From Rivularia sp963920925 (lineage in GTDB: Bacteria; Cyanobacteriota; Cyanobacteriia; Cyanobacteriales; Nostocaceae): DNA of 64,000 bases. The notes beneath the pieces are model-generated. The model was not told the origin of the DNA and made no database searches. It saw nothing but the letters and a program-made list of their open reading frames with translations. The stretch's first letter is position 1, and each line of letters begins with the position of its first letter. This document shows, one piece after another, positions 9,312-18,201 of the stretch. A program made the position numbers and the translations under genes. The stretch is taken from contig NZ_CAWUDI010000008.1 of assembly GCF_963920925.1 (NCBI RefSeq), positions 62,001 through 126,000 of the forward strand, written 5' to 3'.

Positions 9312-9613
9312 TCTCAAAAGTTAGGAGCGATAAATCAAGATTTACCTCCTAACTTCTTCACGAGTAATCGAGAAATCAGTTTAGTCCATTTTAGATTTTG
9401 GATTGTTCTCTTTCTTTAAAAAAGCAGCTTACCAACTCCAGATTTTATGCTTTAAATTAAAGATTTTAAGATTTGGGTATTTTAGATTATCTTCTACTTG
9501 AATTAGGGACTTATTTTTAATTTAAAATCCAAAATCCAAAATCCAAAATCCAAAAGAAACGCATCCGTTGTTAAAATCTAAAATCCAAAATCTAAAATCT
9601 AAAATCTTGAGGT
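9312..9613. repeat. Intergenic aaaatccaaaat/aaaatctaaaat tandem repeats
   Basis: About 300 bases between convergent genes. The right part (about 9520-9605) is almost entirely 8-10 base units of the form aaaatccaaaat and aaaatctaaaat. No gene and no clear terminator hairpin were seen. Confidence 0.7.
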
Positions 9614-10315
9614 TCATTCTTGAGAGGGAGGTGCAACTTTAGTCTCGGAATTCTGAGCGCGTTGCTCGCGTCTTTTACGATCTGCTGCAACCATATCAGC
9701 CATTACTATTGCAGCTTGAGCCATTTTATCCAAGTTTGAACGGTATAAATCTAAATCTTTACTCAGTTTATCTTCAGATAAATTCAAGCTATTTGCAATA
9801 GTTTTTAAAGCTTCGTTGCGGAGTTTTTCGTCTTTAACCATTTCTGGATCTGACGATTCCAATAAAGTATATAAACCAATCGCAAATAAACGGCTGTATT
9901 TGAATGAAGGATTATTCGCAATGCTTTCTAATAGTGCTTGCAAATCGGAATCATTACCCAAACGCTTTTCGCTTAAATTAGCAACTAAATCTTTTGCCGG
10001 TATGCTTTTAGCTAATTCCTCCAACCGTTGAGCATCTTGCCTATATTGCTGTGGATCTTCTTCCACAGACTTAATCAAAGCATTATAAATCGATTCCTTG
10101 TCTTCGTCGGGTTTATAACCCTGCATAAATCGGTCAAAAGTGGTCACAACACCCAAAGCATAAATGGGGTCGTATTTGAAATCGGCGTTTACACTAAGTA
10201 GGTGCATTTCTACCATTAACTCTTCTACCACCCGACGATAAATCGTATTGATTGGACGGGTGTGAAGACTGTAGAAAGTTCTTTTTGTTTCAGAAACGGT
10301 ACGGACGTTATTCAC
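9614..10315 (-). CDS. thf1: Thylakoid formation / photosystem II biogenesis protein Thf1 (Psb29)
   Basis: 233 residues, matching the usual length of cyanobacterial Thf1. Recognisable segments: RTVSETKRTFYSLHTRPINT at the N-terminus, YDPIYALGVVTTFDRFMQGY, and FKYSRLFAIGLYTLLE in the middle. The C-terminal 60 residues are helical and charged, a predicted coiled coil. In cyanobacteria Thf1 associates with photosystem II and FtsH complexes and affects D1 turnover. Transcribed alone, divergent from cpcT. Confidence 0.95.
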   Translation of the reverse strand: MNNVRTVSETKRTFYSLHTRPINTIYRRVVEELMVEMHLLSVNADFKYDPIYALGVVTTFDRFMQGYKPDEDKESIYNALIKSVEEDPQQYRQDAQRLEELAKSIPAKDLVANLSEKRLGNDSDLQALLESIANNPSFKYSRLFAIGLYTLLESSDPEMVKDEKLRNEALKTIANSLNLSEDKLSKDLDLYRSNLDKMAQAAIVMADMVAADRKRREQRAQNSETKVAPPSQE

Positions 10316-10579
10316 GAAGAAATTTTTATTAATTTTAAGGGCAATGTAAACTTATTCTCGCGCTTGTAGGCAACTTTGCCAAGTAATGGTTAAGAAACAA
10401 TTACTACGGAAAATGCATCCTACTCGCCGATTAGAAGCAATTACAGTTTTACAAATGACTGTTTCATGCTGTAAAAAAAAGGTCACAACCATATTTTAAG
10501 TATGGCAATAGAAAATACAAACCCCTTTCCCTATATAATCAACCCATATTTATATTAGTTTAATCTTTAAAAAGTGTTT

Positions 10580-11164
10580 ATGACTTCTTCACCACATTTA
10601 AGTATCTTAGCCCAATACCTGGCGGGTGAGTTTGAGAATAAACAACAAGCAATGTCAGAACCTGCTTGGTACGTTAATTTGCTGATGTGGCAAAGACCTG
10701 TCTCTTTATTTGGGGAAGACAGTGTAGCTTTATTTGCCGAGCAAGCAAATATTCTCAATATAGAACAACCTTACCGTCAGCGAATCATGCGGATTACACC
10801 TAGTAGCGCTGATGCCGAATTTAAAGTTCAGTATTATATGTTTAAAGACCCAAATGCATGGCGTGGTGCAGGTCGCAATTATACATTACTTGAGGCTTTA
10901 ACTACTGAAGAAATCGATATTCTACCGGGATGCGTTTTGAGTCTAAATACAGAAATCCTAGCTCAAGACCAATACAAATTTATTGCAAAACCTATACCAG
11001 ATAATCGCTGCACGTTTGATTATGCTGGTAAGACTCTAGAAGTTTCTTTAGGATTTGAAGCAACCCAAAAGGAATTTCTCAGCTATGACAAAGGAATCGA
11101 TCCAGAAACGCGAAAAGCAACTTGGGGAGCGATTTTAGGTCCTTATCGCTACACCAAGCTGTAA
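10580..11164 (+). CDS. cpcT: CpcT/CpeT-family phycobiliprotein lyase
   Basis: 194 residues from the ATG at 10580; a GTG two codons upstream is also possible. The segments EPAWYVNLLMWQRPV, QPYRQRIMRI, KVQYYMFKDPNAWRGAG and CTFDYAGKTLEVSLGFEA are characteristic of the CpcT/CpeT lipocalin-like lyase family. The characterised CpcT attaches phycocyanobilin to Cys-153 of the phycocyanin beta subunit. No phycobiliprotein genes are adjacent, so CpcT versus a CpeT-like specificity rests on overall resemblance. It converges with the STAS gene, 16 bases apart. Confidence 0.88.
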   Translation: MTSSPHLSILAQYLAGEFENKQQAMSEPAWYVNLLMWQRPVSLFGEDSVALFAEQANILNIEQPYRQRIMRITPSSADAEFKVQYYMFKDPNAWRGAGRNYTLLEALTTEEIDILPGCVLSLNTEILAQDQYKFIAKPIPDNRCTFDYAGKTLEVSLGFEATQKEFLSYDKGIDPETRKATWGAILGPYRYTKL

Positions 11165-11180
11165 CAGTACTAAAAAAGTT

Positions 11181-11549
11181 TCAGCTAGCAATACTGCGAG
11201 GTACACCTTCTAAAGCTTCCTCTTCAGTTTCAAATATTTCAAATACGGTATCCATCATTGTTACTTCAAATACTAATTTCGCTTCTGGATGTACGTTACA
11301 AATACGGAAGCTACCCTTTACTTTGTCCGCATCGCGCATTCCAGCAACTAAAGAAGTAAGACCAGAACTATCAATAAAGTTTACCTGTCCTAAATTTACA
11401 ACTACATGGGGGCTGAGTTTAGAAATACATTCCTGTAGCTTCAAACGAAACTGCCAAGCTGTGGTAATGTCTAAACGACCAGTAGGCGATAAAACGATGA
11501 CGGTTTTTCCGTCCTGAGTTGTATAACTTTTTTGTTCTATATGAATCAT
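11181..11549 (-). CDS. STAS-domain anti-sigma-factor antagonist
   Basis: 122 residues from the ATG at 11549 (MIHIEQKSY); an upstream start six codons earlier is possible. A single STAS domain: strand VIVLSPTGRLDITTAWQF, strand VVVNLGQVNFIDSSGLTSL with the phosphorylatable Ser of the DSSGL motif (about residue 61), and IFETEEEAL at the end. Such proteins bind and release anti-sigma or other switch proteins in a phosphorylation-dependent way. No kinase or phosphatase partner is adjacent, so the pathway is not known. Confidence 0.9.
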   Translation of the reverse strand: MIHIEQKSYTTQDGKTVIVLSPTGRLDITTAWQFRLKLQECISKLSPHVVVNLGQVNFIDSSGLTSLVAGMRDADKVKGSFRICNVHPEAKLVFEVTMMDTVFEIFETEEEALEGVPRSIAS

Positions 11550-11567
11550 AAAGGTTTCCCTTAGCAC

Positions 11568-11784
11568 TCTTCAAACTAACTACTAATTGGATACAGCTAT
11601 TTCTGCAAAATACTGGTGAAATTTATAACGCTAATCTATAGTTACTATCGTATTTCCCTATATATGAAAACAGGGTGTTTCATCAGTAACAAGAATAATT
11701 AATGCTGTAGCTAGAGATTAACTTGCTACAGCCTCAATTGTCACCTTGCACAAATGGCATCTTTAGTAGTTTAGCTCACATTAT
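11568..11784. other. Intergenic stretch between STAS gene and hemF
   Basis: About 217 AT-rich bases upstream of the STAS gene and downstream of hemF, both on the minus strand. No hairpin with a T-run was clear. Confidence 0.4.
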
Positions 11785-12825
11785 TTAGGTATGTCTCTGT
11801 TTCCAGTTAACCCAATCTTGAGGCTTGAGGAAGGTTTCGTACAATTCGGCTTCTGGGGAACCTGGTTCTGGCTGATACCCATACTGCCAGCGTACTAAGG
11901 GTGGTAAGGACATCAAAATGGACTCAGTACGTCCGTTGGTTTGCAAACCAAAAATGGTTCCCCGGTCGTAAACCAAATTAAATTCTACATACCTACCCCG
12001 ACGATATAGCTGAAAATCTCGTTGGCGATCGCTATATTCCATCGGATGTCTTTTTTTCACAATTGGCAGATAAGCTGGTAAAAATGATTTACCGCATTCT
12101 TGGGCAAAGGCAAATATTTCTTCCCAGCTACGAGTAGGTAGTTCGCCAATTTCATTGCTGTACTCAGCTGCTGCTTTATCTGCATGAGGGCCGCGATACA
12201 AAGCACCAGTTCCGTCTTGGTAATCGAAGAATAAACCACCGACACCTCTGGTTTCATCGCGATGCTTGAGGTAAAAATATTCATCGCACCAGCGCTTGAA
12301 CACCGGATAATATTCTTGATGGTGCTTATCGCAAGCCTGTTTATAAGTTTCGTGAAAATGCATTGCATCTTCGGCAAAAGGATAGTAAGGAGTCATATCC
12401 GCACCACCACCGAACCACCAAACCGGGCCAGCTTCAAAGTAGCGATAATTCAGATGAACGGTAGGAACGTAAGGATTGCGGGGATGTAGCACCATTGAAG
12501 TTCCCGTCGCATAAAACTTATGTCCTTCGGCTTCCGGACGATTTGCAATAATCGAAGGTGGTAATTTAGTTCCCCAAACTTCCGAAAAATTTACACCACC
12601 TTGTTCAAAAATTGCACCCTCCTGTAAAACTCGCGATCGCCCTCCACCACCTTCGGGACGTTCCCAACTATCTTCTTGAAATTGTCCCGCGCCATCCACT
12701 TCAGCTAAAGATTGAGAAATTTGATCTTGTAACTGCTTCATAAAAGCACTGACTCTAGCCTTAGCGTCAGATGGCGGTAAAGATTGAGAAGAAGGCGATT
12801 TGGGGGAGGTTGGCGATGTCAACAT
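11785..12825 (-). CDS. hemF: Oxygen-dependent coproporphyrinogen III oxidase
   Basis: 346 residues, normal for cyanobacterial HemF. It converts coproporphyrinogen III to protoporphyrinogen IX with O2, on the way to haem and chlorophyll. Diagnostic stretches are ATGTSMVLHPRNPYVPTVHL, WWFGGGADMTPYYP, EDAMHFHETYKQACD, GVGGLFFDYQDG and FNLVYDRGTIFGLQTNGRTE, which include the conserved His and Asp residues of the active site. The first 20 residues are Ser/Pro-rich and poorly conserved, so the exact start is less certain. It is a lone minus-strand gene followed by 757 bases without a gene. Confidence 0.97.
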   Translation of the reverse strand: MLTSPTSPKSPSSQSLPPSDAKARVSAFMKQLQDQISQSLAEVDGAGQFQEDSWERPEGGGGRSRVLQEGAIFEQGGVNFSEVWGTKLPPSIIANRPEAEGHKFYATGTSMVLHPRNPYVPTVHLNYRYFEAGPVWWFGGGADMTPYYPFAEDAMHFHETYKQACDKHHQEYYPVFKRWCDEYFYLKHRDETRGVGGLFFDYQDGTGALYRGPHADKAAAEYSNEIGELPTRSWEEIFAFAQECGKSFLPAYLPIVKKRHPMEYSDRQRDFQLYRRGRYVEFNLVYDRGTIFGLQTNGRTESILMSLPPLVRWQYGYQPEPGSPEAELYETFLKPQDWVNWKQRHT

Positions 12826-13582
12826 ATTTTCTGAACCTAAATAACGATTTCTATTTTTTCCGCGAGCAGAACTATTTGAGTATTAAATCCCGCACTCAGG
12901 TTTCACCCGAATCATTGGGATGGAATGTAAATATCTCACGCACGTAATTTTCCGGTAACGTAGATAAACTTATTCTGCCTCAAATAGGTATACGCTTTTA
13001 AATTGGTTAACTTTTTGCAACTTTTTTATCTGAGTATTCTAATATAGAGACTAAATTCTGTAACAATATCCTGTAAGCGGCTGCTGTGAAGGGGCATTAA
13101 CTCAAGAAGGCATAGAATACTTTTATCTAGTGGCGATCGAGAATAAGGGTTTTGTAGTTCTATACTCAAACCTGACTTGAATTGCTGTAACTGCTTTTAT
13201 ACAGAGCCTTTTATCTAAAATTGTGGCTAAATAAAGTCAAGAATCTATATCGTAGCTTACATTAATAAGCACGCATTTCCTATTGGAGGAAGAAGATATT
13301 AGCATCTTGTTTAATGTATTAAAAGGAAAATTAACAAAAAAAAATCTTGCTCGCATAGCACAATACAGCCTCTTAAATCTTGCCTTAAAGAATATTTATG
13401 CAGCTTGAAATATCAGCTAAATAATAAAAGCAGTTTATCCAATCTGTATGAAGAAACTCCACAGGTAACGATTTTTTGAAAGCTCCGAAAATTTCTTAAA
13501 CTGGAACTAGTAAAAGTTACCCAACAAACCCAAAGACGGTAGACAAACTCAGATTCGGTGTGTAGCCGGGAGGATTAAGAGA
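12826..13582. other. 757-base gap between hemF and the SRPBCC gene
   Basis: No open frame worth calling. The region is AT-rich and, unlike most other gaps here, nearly free of simple repeats. Both flanking genes point away from it, so it must hold two promoters. I could not identify an RNA gene in it; long size and unique sequence make a small RNA possible. Confidence 0.5.
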
Positions 13583-14104
13583 ATGCAAGGTTGGTTATCA
13601 AAATTTATCAACCGCAAGCGTCGTCGAGTTTGCGTTTCTCTGGTGCGAAGTTATCGAGAAATTAGTCCTGCTTCTGTAGATGAAATATGGCATAAAGTTG
13701 TTGACTTGGCAGATGTTTCCTGGCACCCATTATTTAAAAGTACTAACGTACCTTACGGATTAGTACCCAAGCCAGGATTGATTTATCAAGCAGTTACCCG
13801 TCTTTCACCAATTCCAATCCGCATTTTTGTCGAGCGCGTCAATCCCAGGGAACTGTTAAGCGTGAGAGTATTAGCAATCCCCGGCGTAGAAGAACGAATT
13901 AGTTACAAAATAGAGTCCACAGTTTGCGGTAGTTGTTTGTCTTATTCGGTTACTTTACGCGGTTGGCTGTCTCCCTTGGTTTGGTCTTTTTCTCGTCCTT
14001 ATGCAGACAAAGTAGCGCGGGCTTTAATCGAAGCCGTTGAAGAAGCCGCAATTAAGGCAGTATCCGGAAAAAGGAAATCGACGTTGCAATCGGAATTATT
14101 TTGA
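13583..14104 (+). CDS. SRPBCC-superfamily (START/polyketide-cyclase-like) protein
   Basis: 173 residues. An N-terminal basic stretch (KFINRKRRRV) is followed by a domain beginning SYREISPASVDEIWHKVVDLADVSWHPLF, split here as SYREISPASVDEIW and DLADVSWHPLFK, typical of SRPBCC ligand-binding proteins. The C-terminal helix PYADKVARALIEAVEEAA closes the expected cavity. A good ribosome site (gggagga) precedes the ATG. The family binds hydrophobic ligands; the ligand is unknown. It is monocistronic, followed by repeats (about 14105-14265). Confidence 0.78.
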   Translation: MQGWLSKFINRKRRRVCVSLVRSYREISPASVDEIWHKVVDLADVSWHPLFKSTNVPYGLVPKPGLIYQAVTRLSPIPIRIFVERVNPRELLSVRVLAIPGVEERISYKIESTVCGSCLSYSVTLRGWLSPLVWSFSRPYADKVARALIEAVEEAAIKAVSGKRKSTLQSELF

Positions 14105-14322
14105 AAAGGGAATGGGGGATTGGTAATTGGTAGTTGGTAATTGGGCATTAGACTTAGGAGTTAGGAATTAGGAGTCGCGAGTAATTATTTTCTCCTTGTT
14201 CCCTTGTCCCCATCTCTTCCCATCTCCTTATCCCCCAATGCCCAATGCCCTATCCCCTATGCCCAATTAATTAGATAATATTTTTTGTTAAATAAGTTTT
14301 CAACATTAAGAGTGCAAATACT
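14105..14322. repeat. Repeat-rich gap before mrp
   Basis: About 218 bases of gggga/ttggtaattggtagttgg and cccaatgcccaatgcccta simple repeats, the T/C-rich ccttgtccccatctc type seen in many gaps of this window. No gene. Confidence 0.7.
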
Positions 14323-15393
14323 ATGCAAAATGTTCTTTCGGCAAGTTCAGTTCTAGAAATATTGCGACCAGTTCAAGATCCTGAGCTTCGTAAAAGTCTG
14401 GTGGAACTGAATATGATTCGCAATGTCAAAATCGAAGATGGCAAGGTTAGCTTCACTTTGGTTTTGACTACACCTGCTTGCCCTTTACGAGAATTTATCG
14501 TTGAAGATTGTGAAAAAGCTGTTAATAAACTTCCTGGGGTTACTGATGTATCGGTAGAGGTTACGGCAGAAACACCGCAACAGAAAAGCTTACCCGACCG
14601 TAATGGCGTACCTGGGATCAAAAATATTGTTGCTGTTTCTAGCGGTAAAGGCGGTGTTGGTAAAAGTACTGTTGCCGTAAATATTGCAGTAGCTTTAGCT
14701 CAAACAGGAGCAAAAGTAGGTTTGCTCGATGCCGATATTTACGGCCCCAACGACCCGACAATGTTAGGACTCGAATCCGCGCAAATAAAAGTCAGTCAGG
14801 GTGAAAAAGGCGAAATCTTGGAACCTGCCTTTAATCATGGAGTCAAATTAGTTTCAATGGGTTTTCTGATCGACCGAGATCAGCCCGTAATTTGGCGCGG
14901 GCCAATGCTGAATGGAGTTATTCGCCAGTTTTTATATCAAGTGGAATGGGGAGAACTCGACTACTTGATTGTAGATATGCCTCCGGGGACGGGTGATGCC
15001 CAGTTAACATTGACACAATCAGTACCGATCGCCGGTGCCGTTATAGTCACTACACCACAGAACGTAGCTTTACTAGATTCTCGTAAAGGCTTGCGGATGT
15101 TTCAGCAGTTGAATGTACCAGTTTTGGGGATTATTGAAAATATGAGTTATTTTATACCCCCAGATATGCCTGATAAACAGTATGATATTTTCGGTTCTGG
15201 TGGTGGCTCAAAAACAGCCGCCGAGTTGGAAGTACCTCTACTCGGGTGCGTACCGTTGGAAATATCTACAAGAGTCGGTGGAGACAACGGTGTACCGATA
15301 GTAGTAGCCGATCCAGATTCAGCTTCAGCAAAAGCTTTAACAGAAATTGCTTTGGCGATCGCCGGAAAAGTATCAGTAGCTGCCTTGACATAA
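14323..15393 (+). CDS. mrp: Mrp/ApbC-family P-loop ATPase (iron-sulfur carrier type)
   Basis: 356 residues. N-terminal MIP18/DUF59 domain (about 5-85, VQDPELRKSLVELNMIRNV) followed by a deviant Walker A SSGKGGVGKST at about 106-116 and the ParA/MinD-like fold: GLLDADIYGPNDPTML, WRGPMLNGVIRQFL and DYLIVDMPPGTGDAQLT. In many bacteria the family carries a CPxC pair near the C-terminus that binds a bridging cluster; here that place reads IPPDMPDKQYDIFGSGGG without Cys. The bridging site is therefore absent as far as I can see, so a pure Fe-S carrier role is uncertain. Confidence 0.92.
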   Translation: MQNVLSASSVLEILRPVQDPELRKSLVELNMIRNVKIEDGKVSFTLVLTTPACPLREFIVEDCEKAVNKLPGVTDVSVEVTAETPQQKSLPDRNGVPGIKNIVAVSSGKGGVGKSTVAVNIAVALAQTGAKVGLLDADIYGPNDPTMLGLESAQIKVSQGEKGEILEPAFNHGVKLVSMGFLIDRDQPVIWRGPMLNGVIRQFLYQVEWGELDYLIVDMPPGTGDAQLTLTQSVPIAGAVIVTTPQNVALLDSRKGLRMFQQLNVPVLGIIENMSYFIPPDMPDKQYDIFGSGGGSKTAAELEVPLLGCVPLEISTRVGGDNGVPIVVADPDSASAKALTEIALAIAGKVSVAALT

Positions 15394-15497
15394 AATGGAA
15401 ATGTATTTCTGTCTGGGTGGCGTGCTGAGTACTGAGAATAAAGATATTCATACGCAATTATCAAGTATTTTAATCGCTCAGTTATTAACAAGATTAG

Positions 15498-16817
15498 ATG
15501 TTACTAAAAAAGTCACGCTACTCACGAAACAGAAATCGCTGGCAGTCTTTATTTAAGCCCTGGCATCAAGTAGACTTACTGCTATTCTTGCTGCCCATCG
15601 CCGTCAGCATATTCGGCGGCTTTATGATTTTCAGTACGGAATTAAGCCAAGCAGAAACTAAGTGGTTGTCGCACTTATCAATGGCGGGTGTTGGTTGTTT
15701 GATCGTGTTATTGATAGCCCGCAGTCGTTATGAAGCTCTCCGACAGTGGCACTGGGTTACTTATGCTTTAACCAACGCCAGCCTAATAGCAGTAATGGCA
15801 ATAGGTGTCAGTGCTAAAGGGGCGCAACGGTGGATTAGTATTGGTAGTTTCAACGTGCAGCCGTCGGAATTTGCCAAAATCGGAGTAATTATTACCCTAG
15901 CCGCACTGTTACACAAGCGCACGGCTTCAAGTCTTCCCAACTTTTTCCGGGCTTTGGCAGTAACGGCAGTTCCTTGGGCATTAGTATTTTTGCAGCCAGA
16001 TTTAGCAACATCATTGGTATTTGCCGCGATTGTATTAGCAATGCTGTATTGGGCAAATGCCAATCCCGGCTGGTTAGTACTGTTAATTTCTCCAGTAGTA
16101 GCGGCGATTTTGTTTAGTATTTCATGGCCTTGGTCCGAACCAATGGTGGTAGCTGAATGGATATTTTTTACACCTTTGGGTTTGATTTGGTCGTTCGCTA
16201 TGGGCTTGTTAGGCTTCTTGACGCTTCCTGGCAAAAGATTTGCTTTAGGAGGTATAGGGGCCTTAGCTTTGAATCTTTTGGGTGGAGAATTAGGAATTTT
16301 CGCTTGGAATCACGTACTTAAAGAGTATCAAAAAGGTCGAATCACCTCATTTCTGAATCCGGAACTAGATCCCCTCGGAACCGGCTATCACTTGATTCAA
16401 TCTCGTATCGCCATTGGTGCCGGAAAATGGTTTGGTTGGGGTCCGTTTAACGGTCCAATGACTCAATTAAATTTCGTTCCCGAACAACATACCGACTTTA
16501 TTTTCTCGGCGGTTGGCGAAGAATTTGGTTTTATCGGCAGTTTGGTATTATTGCTAGTATTTTGCTTAATTTGTCAAAGGTTACTCCACGTTGCTTTGAC
16601 GGCTAAAGATAATTTCGGCTCATTATTAGCAATTGGCGTTTTGGCAATGATTGTGTTCCAGATGGCTGTTAATATTGGAATGACAATAGGTTTAGCACCA
16701 GTAGCGGGAATCCCTCTACCATTTATGAGTTATGGTAATTCGGCAATGTTAGCTAACTTTTTAGCCATCGGCTTAGTTGAATCGGTAGCGAACTTTCGCA
16801 ACTTTAATAAGTATTAG
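15498..16817 (+). CDS. rodA: RodA/FtsW/SpoVE-family peptidoglycan polymerase
   Basis: 439 residues, about ten membrane helices from residue 28 on. Family landmarks: GAQRWISIGSFNVQPSEFAK, FLQPDLATSLVF, YHLIQSRIAIGAGKWFGWG, EQHTDFIFSAVGEEFGFIG and GIPLPFMSYGNSAM near the C-terminus. These match RodA/FtsW glycosyltransferases (SEDS) that polymerise lipid II with a class B PBP. The GSFNVQPSE signature and neighbours without division genes favour RodA over FtsW, by inference. The ATG is about 105 bases after mrp. Confidence 0.9.
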   Translation: MLLKKSRYSRNRNRWQSLFKPWHQVDLLLFLLPIAVSIFGGFMIFSTELSQAETKWLSHLSMAGVGCLIVLLIARSRYEALRQWHWVTYALTNASLIAVMAIGVSAKGAQRWISIGSFNVQPSEFAKIGVIITLAALLHKRTASSLPNFFRALAVTAVPWALVFLQPDLATSLVFAAIVLAMLYWANANPGWLVLLISPVVAAILFSISWPWSEPMVVAEWIFFTPLGLIWSFAMGLLGFLTLPGKRFALGGIGALALNLLGGELGIFAWNHVLKEYQKGRITSFLNPELDPLGTGYHLIQSRIAIGAGKWFGWGPFNGPMTQLNFVPEQHTDFIFSAVGEEFGFIGSLVLLLVFCLICQRLLHVALTAKDNFGSLLAIGVLAMIVFQMAVNIGMTIGLAPVAGIPLPFMSYGNSAMLANFLAIGLVESVANFRNFNKY

Positions 16818-16973
16818 CAACCAATGAACAATTATCAATGAACAATTATCAATAACTAGTTAGAAGGCGAACAACGACGAGCAACTAGCTAAAAGCCCGA
16901 TCGTTATGGGTTTAATTTCTCTGTGTAAGAATAATATGCAATGCTTATGAGTATTAGCGCAGTCTGGAGATTA

Positions 16974-17022
16974 ATAATTGATAATTGATAACTGATAACT
17001 GATAATTGATAATTGATAATTG
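16974..17022. repeat. Seven tandem heptamers (ataattg/ataactg) before ndhS
   Basis: Seven head-to-tail 7-base units, the last ending 15 bases before the ndhS ATG. It is a short tandemly repeated repeat of the kind abundant in heterocystous cyanobacteria. The units lie where the ndhS leader should be. Confidence 0.9.
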
Positions 17023-17037
17023 AAAAGAGTAAGTATT

Positions 17038-17232
17038 ATGATTTTGCCTGGAGCAACCGTTCGCGTTAAAAACCCCGCAGATACCTATTACCGTTTTGAA
17101 GGGCTTGTGCAACGAGTCAGCGATGGTAAGGTAGCTGTACTGTTTGAAGGTGGTAATTGGGATAAATTGATTACCTTCAGATTCAGTGAGTTAGAGCCTG
17201 TAGACCCCACAGCAGGACGCAAAAAAGGTTAA
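17038..17232 (+). CDS. ndhS: NAD(P)H dehydrogenase-like complex subunit NdhS
   Basis: 64 residues from the ATG at 17038 (MILPGATVRVKNP). An in-frame TTG six codons upstream lies in the heptamer repeat and is rejected. The whole chain matches NdhS, an SH3-like subunit: YYRFEGLVQRVSDGK, AVLFEGGNWDKLITFR and LSELEPVD-like FSELEPVDP. In cyanobacteria NdhS helps dock ferredoxin on the photosynthetic complex I (NDH-1) that drives cyclic electron flow. No other ndh gene is adjacent. Confidence 0.93.
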   Translation: MILPGATVRVKNPADTYYRFEGLVQRVSDGKVAVLFEGGNWDKLITFRFSELEPVDPTAGRKKG

Positions 17233-17321
17233 AAGCTATTAGCTGGATAATAAATTAGTTACGAGTTAGAGTTAAGAGTTTTTTTATTATTTGTTATTAT
17301 TCTTTAACTGATAATTCCTAG

Positions 17322-17356
17322 CTCATAACTCATAACTCATAACTCATAACTCATAA
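17322..17356. repeat. Five tandem ctcataa heptamers
   Basis: Five exact 7-base copies just before the ATG of the next gene. Same class of simple repeat as that in front of ndhS. Confidence 0.9.
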
Positions 17357-17368
17357 CTTAATTTATTT

Positions 17369-18010
17369 ATGCGCCTTCCTTTACCGCAGTTTAGTAACAA
17401 CAATCGTCACCCCAATCACTTTGCCGAAGTGATTGAAACTGCTAGCTGTGATTTTTTAGCTCAGTGTTTAGACCCAGAAGATTTGAGCTTCCCAGCAATG
17501 CCTCCTTTCGGTAGCTGGGTGTGTTCGGTAGATGAAGAATCAGCGAATAAAGTTTTTGCTGTTGTATTTCATGCAACCACAATGCCTATAGATTCCGTAC
17601 ATAGACCTGTAGCTTTAGGTTTATCCCTGCAAGATTTGCGAGAGGAACAACCTCAAATATTCGCCATGCTCAAAACTGAATTCCGCGCCGCGATTGTTGG
17701 ATTTGAGCAGGTGCAAGGTAATCAAATATATCAGTATTTACCACCTCGACCGCCCCAGATTCATCAAGCGGTTCATCGATGCCAATCAGAAGAGGTGCTA
17801 AAATTCACCGAAAAATTTGATTTTTTACAAACCTTGCTTTCGGTTAATGGTGCCCCAGTTGAAGCTTTGAGCGCAGCAGCAATTCGGGATGTATACAAGT
17901 TACGCAAAGGCGATCGACAATGGTTAGTTGAAGCTGGACGCTACTTAAGCGTGTTGCTTAAAGACGACTACGACCGTCTGCGATTCATTTTGAATCAAAT
18001 ACATCCGTAG
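17369..18010 (+). CDS. Conserved cyanobacterial protein with N-terminal barrel-like domain
   Basis: 213 residues, soluble, no membrane segment. The N-terminal half (about 15-120) reads HFAEVIETASCDFLAQCLDP then PPFGSWVCSVDE and VFAVVFHATTMPIDS, resembling the HAS-barrel domain that is found in HerA-type ATPases and in free-standing cyanobacterial proteins. The C-terminal half is helical (YKLRKGDRQWLVEAGRYLSV). Function unknown. The HAS-barrel comparison is from memory of such proteins and is moderate only. Confidence 0.65.
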   Translation: MRLPLPQFSNNNRHPNHFAEVIETASCDFLAQCLDPEDLSFPAMPPFGSWVCSVDEESANKVFAVVFHATTMPIDSVHRPVALGLSLQDLREEQPQIFAMLKTEFRAAIVGFEQVQGNQIYQYLPPRPPQIHQAVHRCQSEEVLKFTEKFDFLQTLLSVNGAPVEALSAAAIRDVYKLRKGDRQWLVEAGRYLSVLLKDDYDRLRFILNQIHP

Positions 18011-18201
18011 GTAGTTCATTTATATACAGTTTTTAAGGTATTCTAAGTATAATTTTTGATTTTTTTAACGGTAACAAGTTTTCTTTATATTTAACCTTAT
18101 ATTTAAAATTATATTTAAAAAAGCCATTAAAGTTCTGTACATCATAACTGCGATTGCAGCAGCAAGTAGCACGTTTTTGCTTTGTCCGCAATAAATAAAA
18201 T
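18011..18201. other. Upstream region of the antiporter gene
   Basis: 191 AT-rich bases with ttatatttaa repeats (18087-18118). Nothing decisive for a promoter. Confidence 0.4.
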
